A stretch of 64,000 nucleotides of DNA from Patescibacteria group bacterium (GCA_018816805.1 JAHIVE010000035.1:1-64000); one strand, 5' to 3'; positions 34,902 through 44,216 are shown, counted from the stretch's first letter. The notes: a model not told the origin generated them from the letters alone. A program made the numbers and translations.

Positions 34902-37391
34902 ATGACTCAGAAAAAACAAACAGATGTGGTTTTTGAAGAACTTAAGGAGCTAATAAAAAAAGAGCTACCTGATGTTAATTTGGATAGGGTTCGAAGGGCG
35001 TATTTTTTGACAAAGGAGGCTCATGAGGGACAATACAGAATGTCTGGAGAGCCGTATATTTCGCATCCTATTGAGACGGTTAAAATTTTGGTTTGCTTGA
35101 AGGTGGATGAGGATACAATTATTGCGGGGATGCTGCATGACGTACCTGAGGATACAAAAATAAAGATTTCGGATGTTGAAAAGGCGTTTGGGAAGCATGT
35201 GGCAAAGCTGGTGGATGCTGTGACGAAGCTGTCAAAAGTGCATTATAAATATTCAATGGATGAGAGGCAGGTTCAGTCGTTGCAGAAGATGGTTTTGGAG
35301 ACGGCTGAGGATGTGAGAGTGATTTTGGTTAAACTGGCGGATAGGCTTCATAATATTCAAACTTTGCAGTATTTGAGACCAGAAAAGCAGCAGAGGATTG
35401 CAAAGGAAACTATGGAGATTTTTGCGCCACTGGCAAATTTATTTGGTATTTACCAGCTTAGGCGGCAACTGGAGGATGGATGTTTTATGTATTTACAGCC
35501 GGAAGAATATGCGCGGATTGAGGCTTTTGTGCATGATCATGACAAGAAGCGTAGTCACTTTGTGAATTCAACAATTGAGGCACTTCAAGAGGTTTTTGAT
35601 CGGGAGGGGTTAAAAGTGGAATTGGAGGGGCGGCCGAAACATTTTTATTCGATCTATCAAAAAATGGTGCGGGATCAGAAAGTCTTGCAGGATATTTATG
35701 ATTATTTTGCCATTAGAGTTATAACTGAAAAGGAGGAGGATTGTTATAAGGTTTTAGGGCTTGTGCATCAGGTTTATAAGCCAAAGCCGGGGCGCATTAA
35801 AGATTATATTGCACTGCCAAAGCCAAATGGGTATCAGTCTCTGCACACAACAGTTATAGGTCTCCGTGGTAAGTTGACTGAGATCCAAATTCGCACTAAT
35901 AAAATGCATGAGCAGGCGGAGTTGGGAGCGGCAGCGCATTTGTTTTATAAAAACGGCAACACTACATTTACGGAGCAAAGTTTATCTATTTTAAAGACTT
36001 TTACTGAGCCGGGAATGTTTTTCAAAACTCTGCAAGAGGACATTTTGCAGGATAGGATCAGCGTTTTTTCACCGAGTGGTGAGATTGTTAATTTGCCGGA
36101 GGGGTCTGTTGTTTTGGACTATATGTTTACGCTGGGATTGCCTACTGACAAGAAATTTTTTAGAGCCATGGTGAACAATAAAATTTATTCAATAACTGGG
36201 CAGCTAAATGGTGGTGATACGGTTGAAATTATTTATGGAAATAAAGACAGGGAGGGACCAGAAAGGTGGTGGCTTGAGCATGTAAAAACGGCTACCGCGC
36301 AGGAAAAAATTAGGGATTTTTATAAGCAGAAAAGTTTAAGTACCAAGGTGAATTTGGGGCAGCAATTGTTTCAAAAGGAGTTAGATCATGAGGACAGGGG
36401 AATGATTTATAATTTGCCTAATGAAAAGTTGGATTTGGTTACTGAAAAATTTGAGGCAAAGAATTTTGAGCAGCTTTTGGCAATGATTGGGGAGGGGTCT
36501 TTGAGCGCTGAAACGGTTTACAGAGTAATGTTCCCCAAATTGAACATTGGCACAATTAATTTTATTTTTTCATTTTTCAGCAGGATTTTTGCTTGGCTTT
36601 CCAGAGGAGAACAGATAAATAAATATAAGATAAGGATTGTGGTTGAGGCGAATGACAGAACTGGACTTTTGAAGGATTTAATCCAACCGTTTTATGATTT
36701 AAAAGTGCCGCTAATAAAAAGTGTTGGGCAAGGATATGATGTTTTTCAAAGTAAATATTCTACTTCACATGCTTTGGGGATGCCCGGAAATAGAAAATAT
36801 TTGAGTAGGGATTATTTTGATTTCTTGATTGAGCGTCATGAACAGTTAATTGCTCTTTTTGATAGGCTTGAAAAGGTACCTGGCGTGATAAAAGTCAGAA
36901 GAGTTTTTAGGCGAAATCAAGTTTCCTTTGTCTTATTAGCCTCTGCAATTGGTGCTTTTTGGGTGATGCATCCGTTTTTGGTGCAATATTTGACAGCTGC
37001 TGATGTTAAGCATGTGGATTTGTGGCTGGATGTTTTGATTTATTTCGGGCTACTTTCGCTTTTGCTTATGATGGTCTGGTTAAAATCCATGGGGGATAAA
37101 ACTTTTCCGCATTTTGAAGAGACGAAGATCTTTTGGCCTCTTGCCTATGGGCTGACTTTTTTGGCAATAATCACTATGTTTTTGGAGGACGTGGTGTTTG
37201 ATTTGGGTCTGCAGCTCACTTGGATGGTTGCTTTTTCTGCCGTGATTTTGACGGTTGTTACTTATGCGTATCTTTCTCACGAAAAACGGCGAACGCGGCA
37301 CCTGAACCGGCTAAAAGCCGGCGCTCATAAGAAGTTGAAGGTTCCTCAAGGGGAAAAATTGTCTGAAAGTCATTCTGAAGATTTTGAATAA
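34902..37391 (+). CDS. RelA/SpoT-family (p)ppGpp synthetase/hydrolase with C-terminal TM region
   Basis: HPIETVKILVCLKVDEDTIIAGMLHDVPEDT (HD), GRIKDYIALPKPNGYQSLHTTV (synthetase), TGS, ACT-like, then about 4 TM helices. Confidence 0.93.
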   Translation: MTQKKQTDVVFEELKELIKKELPDVNLDRVRRAYFLTKEAHEGQYRMSGEPYISHPIETVKILVCLKVDEDTIIAGMLHDVPEDTKIKISDVEKAFGKHVAKLVDAVTKLSKVHYKYSMDERQVQSLQKMVLETAEDVRVILVKLADRLHNIQTLQYLRPEKQQRIAKETMEIFAPLANLFGIYQLRRQLEDGCFMYLQPEEYARIEAFVHDHDKKRSHFVNSTIEALQEVFDREGLKVELEGRPKHFYSIYQKMVRDQKVLQDIYDYFAIRVITEKEEDCYKVLGLVHQVYKPKPGRIKDYIALPKPNGYQSLHTTVIGLRGKLTEIQIRTNKMHEQAELGAAAHLFYKNGNTTFTEQSLSILKTFTEPGMFFKTLQEDILQDRISVFSPSGEIVNLPEGSVVLDYMFTLGLPTDKKFFRAMVNNKIYSITGQLNGGDTVEIIYGNKDREGPERWWLEHVKTATAQEKIRDFYKQKSLSTKVNLGQQLFQKELDHEDRGMIYNLPNEKLDLVTEKFEAKNFEQLLAMIGEGSLSAETVYRVMFPKLNIGTINFIFSFFSRIFAWLSRGEQINKYKIRIVVEANDRTGLLKDLIQPFYDLKVPLIKSVGQGYDVFQSKYSTSHALGMPGNRKYLSRDYFDFLIERHEQLIALFDRLEKVPGVIKVRRVFRRNQVSFVLLASAIGAFWVMHPFLVQYLTAADVKHVDLWLDVLIYFGLLSLLLMMVWLKSMGDKTFPHFEETKIFWPLAYGLTFLAIITMFLEDVVFDLGLQLTWMVAFSAVILTVVTYAYLSHEKRRTRHLNRLKAGAHKKLKVPQGEKLSESHSEDFE

Positions 37392-38097
37392 TTGCTTTGG
37401 TGTTCTTGGCTTTGAGTGCTTTTTGAAGTTCGTTTGAGGTTTTGGCGGGGGTTTTGGCGGCGGTGTGGTTTTTATGGTTGCTCACTTCGTTCGCCTTAGC
37501 CTCACGGATGCTAGGGCCCGTTCGGCCTTCTTCGCTTCGCTCGAAGTGTTGGTCCCAGAGAGCGTAGGCTGTTTTTGTGTTTTGACTACCTTGCGCACGG
37601 ATTTCAATTTCCAGATTTTCCGGAAGAGAGGGAAGCGGAGAGACTTTTTCCCCAAAATGGGTACAGAGTGCGACCGGGTGGCCGGAAATGAAAAATGGCA
37701 CGTCCATGCCAACTTTGGCGCCGAGTTGCATGAGGGTTTGGTGGGGAATTTTTAGGGCGGCGTGTTTGTTTAGGAAGAGCATGACTGCGGCTGCGTCCGA
37801 CGAGGCGCCGCCAAGACCGCTGCCTGGTGGGATGTGTTTGGTAATTTGGATTTTGTAGTTGAGGCTTTTGCCGCTGTGGGATTCAAGAATTCGGATAGCT
37901 TTTTCAACTGTGTTTTGTTCGTTTTGCGGGAGGGAAGGGCAGTCAATTTGCAGGGTTTGGGCGGGGTTTATTGTGATTTCGTCAAAAGGTTCTTTGAGGC
38001 GGGCTATGACGGTTTCTAAAAGATGATATCCGGATGGGTCCTTGCCGTGGATGGCAAGGAAGAGGTTGATTTTGGCGGGGCAGGAGAGGGTGAACAC
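37258..38097 (-). CDS. ispE: 4-diphosphocytidyl-2-C-methyl-D-erythritol kinase
   Basis: CPAKINLFLAIHGKDPSGYHLLETVI; KHIPPGSGLGGASSDAAAV; LLAGSGAAFAVF. Confidence 0.93.
   Translation of the reverse strand: MFTLSCPAKINLFLAIHGKDPSGYHLLETVIARLKEPFDEITINPAQTLQIDCPSLPQNEQNTVEKAIRILESHSGKSLNYKIQITKHIPPGSGLGGASSDAAAVMLFLNKHAALKIPHQTLMQLGAKVGMDVPFFISGHPVALCTHFGEKVSPLPSLPENLEIEIRAQGSQNTKTAYALWDQHFERSEEGRTGPSIREAKANEVSNHKNHTAAKTPAKTSNELQKALKAKNTKAIIQNLQNDFQTIFPLEEPSTSYERRLLAGSGAAFAVFREKDTHK
37476..37552. repeat. Dispersed palindromic repeat, copy C, in frame inside ispE
   Basis: GGTTGCTCACTTCGTTCGCCTTAGCCTCACGGATGCTAGGGCCCGTTCGGCCTTCTTCGCTTCGCTCGAAGTG; encodes FERSEEGRTGPSIREAKANEVSN on the minus strand. 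Confidence 0.8.
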
Positions 38098-38099
38098 GG

Positions 38100-38414
38100 T
38101 TATAATTTAAATGAGTCGTATTCTTCTTTGGAGAGTGGCGAGGTGTCTTCTAAGCGAGCCTCCATTCGCTTAATAAGCTTTCTTCTTGCTGGGGTATCCT
38201 CCAACTGGAGCGCTATTTTTTGAAAATGAATAGACCCTTCAAGGCTGTGCCTAAAGTCCAACGGGACTGGCGCAGATGGAGCTCTATAGTATGTTCGGTT
38301 GTCTGGGCGGCGTCTATGTCTAAAACGTTCATCTCCAATTGGGCCTGCGTGAGTGCGAGTTGTTTCTGTTTTAGCTTCCTCTGATATCATGTTTGGATTT
38401 AATCTGTATGCCAT
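38100..38414 (-). CDS. Hypothetical protein between ispDF and ispE
   Basis: Arg-rich ~104-aa ORF in operon orientation, starting MAYRLNPN. Confidence 0.5.
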   Translation of the reverse strand: MAYRLNPNMISEEAKTETTRTHAGPIGDERFRHRRRPDNRTYYRAPSAPVPLDFRHSLEGSIHFQKIALQLEDTPARRKLIKRMEARLEDTSPLSKEEYDSFKL

Positions 38415-39454
38415 TTTGAAATTGTTAGTATGCAAGTGCATCTTATGCCTTCGCCGCGGCCGAATGGGGACAGGTCTTCACCGGTCATTACCGCTAAGCT
38501 TACGGCATTTTTATGGATTTTCAGGGATTTTGCAATAGAATCCGCTAGTGGAAGCGAAGAAACGCGTGGACTAGCGCATTCGAGTTGGAGGGAAATGTGT
38601 TGGATTTTTATGTTTTTCAGTAGGGGTTTTAGGTAAGCTATGGAGGATTTTTCGCCTTTTTCGCAGAGTGGGTCTGCAATGGAGGAAAATTCTTTGGCGT
38701 TTGCTTGAGCAAGTGCTCTGCCGATTGCGTGAAAAATGACGTCGCCGTCCGAGTTGGCTTTGAGTGCGGGGAGCTCCGGGATTATGAGGCCACCCAAAGT
38801 GAGTTGGCCTTTATTGCTGAAGCGGTGTGAGTCTTCACCAATGAAGTAAGTGGGCCGGAAATCTTCCGGGAAGGTGATTTTTTTGTTTTGTGGGGAGGCG
38901 GGGATGAGTTTTACTCGAGTTTTTGGGAGTAGGGCGGTAGTAAGGTCTGTGGCGTCTTTGGGTGGGTTTGCAGCTTGAATTAGGTCAAAGCGAGCAGCTT
39001 GAGGGGTTTGCATGAGGCGGACTTTTTGGCGGGGAATGGATTTTTCATAGAAACCGTCTTTTTCAAGTGTGATTGTGTCTATTGCTTGGTGGGAAACGGC
39101 GGCGGCGCCGTGCTCTTTGGCGGCTTGAATTACTTGTGTGATTTCTTCTTTTGTGACGAAGGGGTTTGCGGCGCTTTGGTCAATAATTATGTCTGAGGGG
39201 TGCGGCCGAGCGGCAGCGAGGCCGTTTAAAAAAGACTGCATGCGGGTTTCTCCACCGGCGGTGAAAATTGCGTCTGTGGGGAAAGATGCTTCTTCGCCTT
39301 TTGGGACAACTACTATGATACGGTCAATTTCCGGGTGCGTTTGAAATTGTTCGTAGGTTTTTTGCCAGACGGGTTTGCCACCGAGCAAAGCGAACAATTT
39401 ATTTTGTCCCGCACGCTTGGATAGGCCTGCTGCTAGGATTATTGCAATATTCAT
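38399..39454 (-). CDS. ispDF: Bifunctional IspD/IspF (MEP cytidylyltransferase / MECDP synthase)
   Basis: N-terminus IILAAGLSKRAGQNKLFALLGGKPV (IspD); C-terminus FIGEDSHRF...ANSDGDVIFHAIGRAL...TGEDLSPFGRGEGIRCTCI (IspF). Confidence 0.92.
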   Translation of the reverse strand: MNIAIILAAGLSKRAGQNKLFALLGGKPVWQKTYEQFQTHPEIDRIIVVVPKGEEASFPTDAIFTAGGETRMQSFLNGLAAARPHPSDIIIDQSAANPFVTKEEITQVIQAAKEHGAAAVSHQAIDTITLEKDGFYEKSIPRQKVRLMQTPQAARFDLIQAANPPKDATDLTTALLPKTRVKLIPASPQNKKITFPEDFRPTYFIGEDSHRFSNKGQLTLGGLIIPELPALKANSDGDVIFHAIGRALAQANAKEFSSIADPLCEKGEKSSIAYLKPLLKNIKIQHISLQLECASPRVSSLPLADSIAKSLKIHKNAVSLAVMTGEDLSPFGRGEGIRCTCILTISKWHTD

Positions 39455-40581
39455 AATAGGTTGCTCCCTCCGGTCGCGTTAGCCTCGCGATTCTGGTAGT
39501 CGCTCGACCTCACTCCTTCTAGTCGTGAGTGTTGAATTCTGTGATGAAGCGAAATGATTTCTTCCAATGTGTTTGGCGGCTGGGTATAAAGCCATTTTTG
39601 AAGGCCGTTTTCAATGAAGTCGTAGATGTCCAAAAAGCCGATTTTGCCCGAGAGAAAGCGTGAAACTGCTATGTCGTTTAATGCGTTTAGTGCAATTGGG
39701 AAGATTGGATTGCCTTTGTGCATAGCGAACCACTTAATTGGGCGGAAAGTTTCGGCGTCCGGGGTGTCAAAAGAAAGTTCGCTTTTGCGGGTGCGTTTAA
39801 TTTGCCAAGGGCAAGAAGGTTGCTCCGGGTAATTCAGGGCGTAGGAAATCGGGAGGCGCATGTCGCACTGGGTGATGTGCATTTTTGTGGCGCCCGAGTA
39901 GGTGTGGATCATAGAATGCACAACGCTTTGGCGGTGAATGACTATTTGAATTTTTGTAATGGGAATATCAAAGAGGTTTGAAACTTCATAGGCTTCCAGG
40001 ATTTTGTTTATGAGAGTAGCGCTGTCTATTGAAACTTTTGGACCCATTTGCCAGGTGGGGTGGGCAAGGGCGTCTTTTGCCGTTACGAATTTTAGATCTT
40101 CGCTTTTTTTGCCAAAAAACGGGCCACCACTGCAAGTAAGAGTTGCGGATGCCACATTTTCACGGCCGTGATCAAAGATTAATTGCCAAATTGCGGATGC
40201 TTCAGAATCCAGCGGACGGATTTGTGCGCCGGTTTTTTTTGCAATCATGCAAAGGTGTCTGCCGGCAATTGCCAGAGATTCTTTGTTTGCGGCCAGCAAA
40301 ACTTTTCCCGCTTTGACTGTTTGTAAAGAAACCAGAAGACCCTCAAAACCGGGGACGGCGTTTATTACATAGTCTGCGGGGGCAATCAGGCTGTTTATGG
40401 TTTTTTTATCTAAAGGGCCAAGTTGGGATCGGCAATTTGTAGCTTGTTTCTCCAGCAGCTCAGCGTTTTGAAGAGCAGAAAGTGCGACTACTTCAAATTT
40501 GTCGGGGAAAGTTCTGAGAACTTCAAGGCTTTGAGTGCCTATTGATCCAGTAGAACCGAATATTGCGATTTTTTTTATCAT
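39451..40581 (-). CDS. dxr: 1-deoxy-D-xylulose 5-phosphate reductoisomerase
   Basis: IAIFGSTGSIGTQSLEVL; LAANKESLAIAG; PLDSEASAIWQ; HPTWQMGPKVSIDSATLINKILEAYE. Confidence 0.96.
   Translation of the reverse strand: MIKKIAIFGSTGSIGTQSLEVLRTFPDKFEVVALSALQNAELLEKQATNCRSQLGPLDKKTINSLIAPADYVINAVPGFEGLLVSLQTVKAGKVLLAANKESLAIAGRHLCMIAKKTGAQIRPLDSEASAIWQLIFDHGRENVASATLTCSGGPFFGKKSEDLKFVTAKDALAHPTWQMGPKVSIDSATLINKILEAYEVSNLFDIPITKIQIVIHRQSVVHSMIHTYSGATKMHITQCDMRLPISYALNYPEQPSCPWQIKRTRKSELSFDTPDAETFRPIKWFAMHKGNPIFPIALNALNDIAVSRFLSGKIGFLDIYDFIENGLQKWLYTQPPNTLEEIISLHHRIQHSRLEGVRSSDYQNREANATGGSNLL
39459..39534. repeat. Dispersed palindromic repeat, copy D, forming the in-frame 3' end of dxr
   Basis: GGTTGCTCCCTCCGGTCGCGTTAGCCTCGCGATTCTGGTAGTCGCTCGACCTCACTCCTTCTAGTCGTGAGTG; encodes HSRLEGVRSSDYQNREANATGGSN. 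Confidence 0.8.
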
Positions 40582-43103
40582 TGGACTTCCAGAAGGACCA
40601 AATCATGGCCGCTGTAAACAATTGGCCAGCCACTATTTTGCAAGAATTCTTCGAATGCGTCACGTTTTTGGATGTATTCATCATAAAATTCGGAATCTGT
40701 GGAAAGTTCCACTCCGCGATGCATGAAAATATGTGTGATTCCTTTTTCTGCAAAAAGTTGTCTGATTTCCTCAATTGATTTTTGTTTAATTGCGCAGGAA
40801 TAGTAGTCCATAAAGTCGTCGTCAATGATGTTTGAGTCCGGTACTGGTAAAAAATATTTGGATTGGGTTCCAACTTTGTAAATTATTGGGGCTTTGTTTG
40901 TTTTCTTATACTCGTCCAGGATTTGGACGATTTCATAAAATCCGGGATAAAAATCTATCAGAATTGTGTCGTTGTTATAAAGTCCGACTGAATAAGCGAA
41001 CATGCGAGCTTCAGCGTAAAATTGATTTCTTAGCAGGAAATTGCCAATTAGGCTTATAACAATAAACACCATGAGAATGGTTCGCCACCAGATTTCCTTT
41101 TTTTCGATTGTGAAAAATAAAAGTATTACTGCTGGAATGAGGATGAATATCCCATACCAGCTAACCCCGCTGCTAACGAGCATCCAGAGCAGAGCGTAGG
41201 CAGCAGTAAAGACAAGCAGAAGGAGGTTTTTGTTGCTTTCTTGAAAGATTTTTTTGGGGAAAAGCAACCAAAAAGGCGCAATGCCTAAAAATAAAAAGGT
41301 GATATCAGAGATAAATGTTCCGAGCTCAGGCGTCATGGTTGTGTTCCATGGAAAGTATATTAATGATAGCAGGCCTTGGCCGGGGCCGGCATAGCGTTTG
41401 TAGTCGGCAAAGAATGCAAAATTTTCTTGGCAGGATTGAACCCGTTCGTATTCGAATTTTATTATATCTTTCTCACCAAAAACCAGAGATGAAATTGTGA
41501 AATGGCCCGTCTCAACATAATGCCAAATCATCCATGGCAGCATGAAAAGCAATATTATTCCTCCAAAAATGAGAAACGGTTTCAATTGTTTTATTGCACC
41601 TAACGGTTTTTCTTTTTTGATACTGAAAATTGCGCAAAGAATTGCCAAAATTAAGAAGGCAATTGCAAAGGGAGTTGGATTTAATTTGAAAGCTTGAAGG
41701 GTAGCCATTTGACCACCGAAAGCGAAAGCCGACATGAATGCAAAGTACAAACTTGCTGTAAGGTATTTCTTTTGGGTTTTTAGATAGAAAGCCAAAAGCA
41801 AGAGTACCCATACAAATAACAATGCCGTGATTTTTATTGTTACAAGGAAGCCAAAGAGGACTGCCGTAAGAATGAGGTCGTGTTTTTTGTCTGAATGCAG
41901 CCAAGTTTCCAGTGCCAGCATAGCGGCGATGCTTGTTGCCAGAAGTGGAATTTCAATTTTGGTGTCGATCGCGTAGAAGAACGAGATCATGGGAATGAGC
42001 GATAAAAACAAAGTCGCCCAAAGGGAGCTTGACTGTGAAATGAATTTTCTGGCCAGGATATAGAAAAGGGCCAGCATTAACGTAAAGGATGTGAAAAGTA
42101 TTGCGTAAGTTCCTTGGAAGGTGTCTACAAAAAGCCAGGAGATGCTCTGCAAATTTGTCCATGCAGTTGGGCCAATGCCTTGCGGGAAAAGATTGTCTGT
42201 GACCATTAATTTTGCAGCTCGGCCGTAGAGATTTATGTCGTCCCAAGCAATTGGGAATGGGCGAATAGAATCCAAAAGGCACATTGCCAGCATGACAATA
42301 AAGAAACCAAGAATAACAATGGTTTCTTTTTTATTATTTTCTATAGAGATTCTTTCACTCCAGAGAAATTTAATTTTGCCCCATATTTGTTTGAAGCTTA
42401 TGAGAATTGCAAGTGCCAATACTATTAGAAAAGATTTAATTGTATAAGCGCCAGCTAAGTTAAGAGCGAAAATTGCTACACTAAAAACAGCGGCGCCGGG
42501 AAAGAAGCTGATCAGGTGTTGTTCAAGCGTGATTTGCTTTGCTTTTCTAAAAAATATTGCGGTGCCCAGACCTGCAAAAATTAAGAAAAATATTAGTGCC
42601 CCGGAGAAAGTTGCAAGAATATATTTTGAGTAAGAGACCATTGATTCAATAAATTTTGCCTTTTGAAAGGCTGGCCTGATGCTTTCGGGGAGGTTTTCCG
42701 CTATATACTTAGTTTCACGCACAAGCTGATCTTTTTCAAAAAGAACCGTCATGCTTTCTGTGACATCTTCCGGCTGCACTATTTCAATTTTTGTTCCCTC
42801 TCTGACGAGAGTGCCATCAACAAGCCTTGAGAAATCCGAAACTGCGAATTGATAAGTCCCAACAATAAATGTGCAAAGGAGAATCAGCCCAAATAGCCAT
42901 TTGATTGTTATTGATTGCTTTTTCTGGCCAATGAAATATATGGCTGTCGACATGGATAAAGCCAAGAAAATGTGGAAAGCAGCTAACTTCCAAAAAAGGG
43001 CTGCATTTTCGTAATATGGATTAATTTTGTAGAAATTGAACGCCACAAAGCTCATAAAAAATATTGCCACCGCAAACTTCATATAAGTTAGAGCATTTTT
43101 CAT
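40578..43103 (-). CDS. GT39/PMT-like multi-pass membrane glycosyltransferase
   Basis: 841 aa, more than 10 TM; AWDDINLYGRAAKLMVTDNLFP loop and C-terminal soluble domain. Confidence 0.65.
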   Translation of the reverse strand: MKNALTYMKFAVAIFFMSFVAFNFYKINPYYENAALFWKLAAFHIFLALSMSTAIYFIGQKKQSITIKWLFGLILLCTFIVGTYQFAVSDFSRLVDGTLVREGTKIEIVQPEDVTESMTVLFEKDQLVRETKYIAENLPESIRPAFQKAKFIESMVSYSKYILATFSGALIFFLIFAGLGTAIFFRKAKQITLEQHLISFFPGAAVFSVAIFALNLAGAYTIKSFLIVLALAILISFKQIWGKIKFLWSERISIENNKKETIVILGFFIVMLAMCLLDSIRPFPIAWDDINLYGRAAKLMVTDNLFPQGIGPTAWTNLQSISWLFVDTFQGTYAILFTSFTLMLALFYILARKFISQSSSLWATLFLSLIPMISFFYAIDTKIEIPLLATSIAAMLALETWLHSDKKHDLILTAVLFGFLVTIKITALLFVWVLLLLAFYLKTQKKYLTASLYFAFMSAFAFGGQMATLQAFKLNPTPFAIAFLILAILCAIFSIKKEKPLGAIKQLKPFLIFGGIILLFMLPWMIWHYVETGHFTISSLVFGEKDIIKFEYERVQSCQENFAFFADYKRYAGPGQGLLSLIYFPWNTTMTPELGTFISDITFLFLGIAPFWLLFPKKIFQESNKNLLLLVFTAAYALLWMLVSSGVSWYGIFILIPAVILLFFTIEKKEIWWRTILMVFIVISLIGNFLLRNQFYAEARMFAYSVGLYNNDTILIDFYPGFYEIVQILDEYKKTNKAPIIYKVGTQSKYFLPVPDSNIIDDDFMDYYSCAIKQKSIEEIRQLFAEKGITHIFMHRGVELSTDSEFYDEYIQKRDAFEEFLQNSGWPIVYSGHDLVLLEVQ

Positions 43104-44161
43104 GTCTTTTTTTGGATTAAATTGAGAAGTTCCGGGATTAGGCGGTCTTCCGTGACTTTTGCCTTATAAATTTCGCCTTTGTAGTATAAAACTCCGCAAT
43201 TTTTCCCGCCAGCAATGGCAAAATCTGCCTCACGCGCTTCACCTATTCCGTTGACCACGCAGCCCATTACAGAGACTGTGATGGGTTTGTGGACTCTTGA
43301 TAGCGCTTTTTCAACTTTTTCAACCAAGGAGGGGAGGTCTATTTCCGTTCTTGCACAGGTTGGGCAGGCAATGATGTCCGGTTCTTTTGTGTAAAGGCCA
43401 AGCGATTTTAAGATTTGGCGGCAGATTTCCACTTCTTTTTCAACAGTGTCTAGGATGGAGACGCGAATTGTGTCACCGATACCTTTTCTGAGAAGCGTGC
43501 CGATTCCGATTGCGCTTTTGACTGCGCCCGGCAAAGTTGGGCCGGCTTCAGTGACTCCAAGATGAAGTGGAATGTCTGTTTGACAGGCAAAACGCTCGTA
43601 AGAGTCAATCATTTGGGGGACGCGCGAGCTTTTGAGGGCGACTATGAAGTTGCCGAAGTTCTTGTTTTCAAGGTAGGAGGACCAGCGGAGGGCGGATTCT
43701 ACAAGCGCGTCCGGCACGGGACCTTCGTATTTGTCCCAGAGGTCTTTTTCAAGTGAGCCTGCGTTTACGCCTATTCGGATTGCAGCTTTTTTTGTTTTTG
43801 CCAGCGCAATTACTTTGTCCAGATATGATTTATCATTAAAATTTCCCGGATTGATTCTAATTTTGTCAGCGCCGTAGTCCAGAGCTGCCACTGCAAGACG
43901 GGGGTCAAAATGGATGTCTGCAACCAGGGGAAGGGAGATTTTTTCTTTGATTTCAGGGATTGCCTTTGCAGCTTCCAGGTTTGGAATGGCAATTCTGATT
44001 AAGTCACAACCTTTACCCTCAACGGATTTGATTTCTTCAATAATAGCCTTAGTCGTCTTGGCTTGGCCGGTGACCATTGTTTGGATAGCAATTGGATGGT
44101 CGGAGCCTATTTTCAGCTTTCCTACCTTGCAAGTTCGGGTTTTTCGTCTTGATGTAGACAT
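43100..44161 (-). CDS. ispG: 4-hydroxy-3-methylbut-2-enyl diphosphate synthase
   Basis: SDHPIAIQTMVTGQAKTT; PLVADIHFDPRLAV; ACPTCARTEIDL; VMGCVVNGIGEAREADFAIAGG. Confidence 0.96.
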   Translation of the reverse strand: MSTSRRKTRTCKVGKLKIGSDHPIAIQTMVTGQAKTTKAIIEEIKSVEGKGCDLIRIAIPNLEAAKAIPEIKEKISLPLVADIHFDPRLAVAALDYGADKIRINPGNFNDKSYLDKVIALAKTKKAAIRIGVNAGSLEKDLWDKYEGPVPDALVESALRWSSYLENKNFGNFIVALKSSRVPQMIDSYERFACQTDIPLHLGVTEAGPTLPGAVKSAIGIGTLLRKGIGDTIRVSILDTVEKEVEICRQILKSLGLYTKEPDIIACPTCARTEIDLPSLVEKVEKALSRVHKPITVSVMGCVVNGIGEAREADFAIAGGKNCGVLYYKGEIYKAKVTEDRLIPELLNLIQKKT

Positions 44162-44216
44162 TCGTGATCTAAGAAGTGGGCATAATGTAGTCGAAAGTTA
44201 ATATAGATGCAATATC

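Noticed and set aside
37258-37391. Assuming the rel/ispE overlap is an assembly error
   Set aside because: Both reading frames remain intact with recognisable or plausible C-termini. Kept as a finding, but read-level data cannot be examined here.
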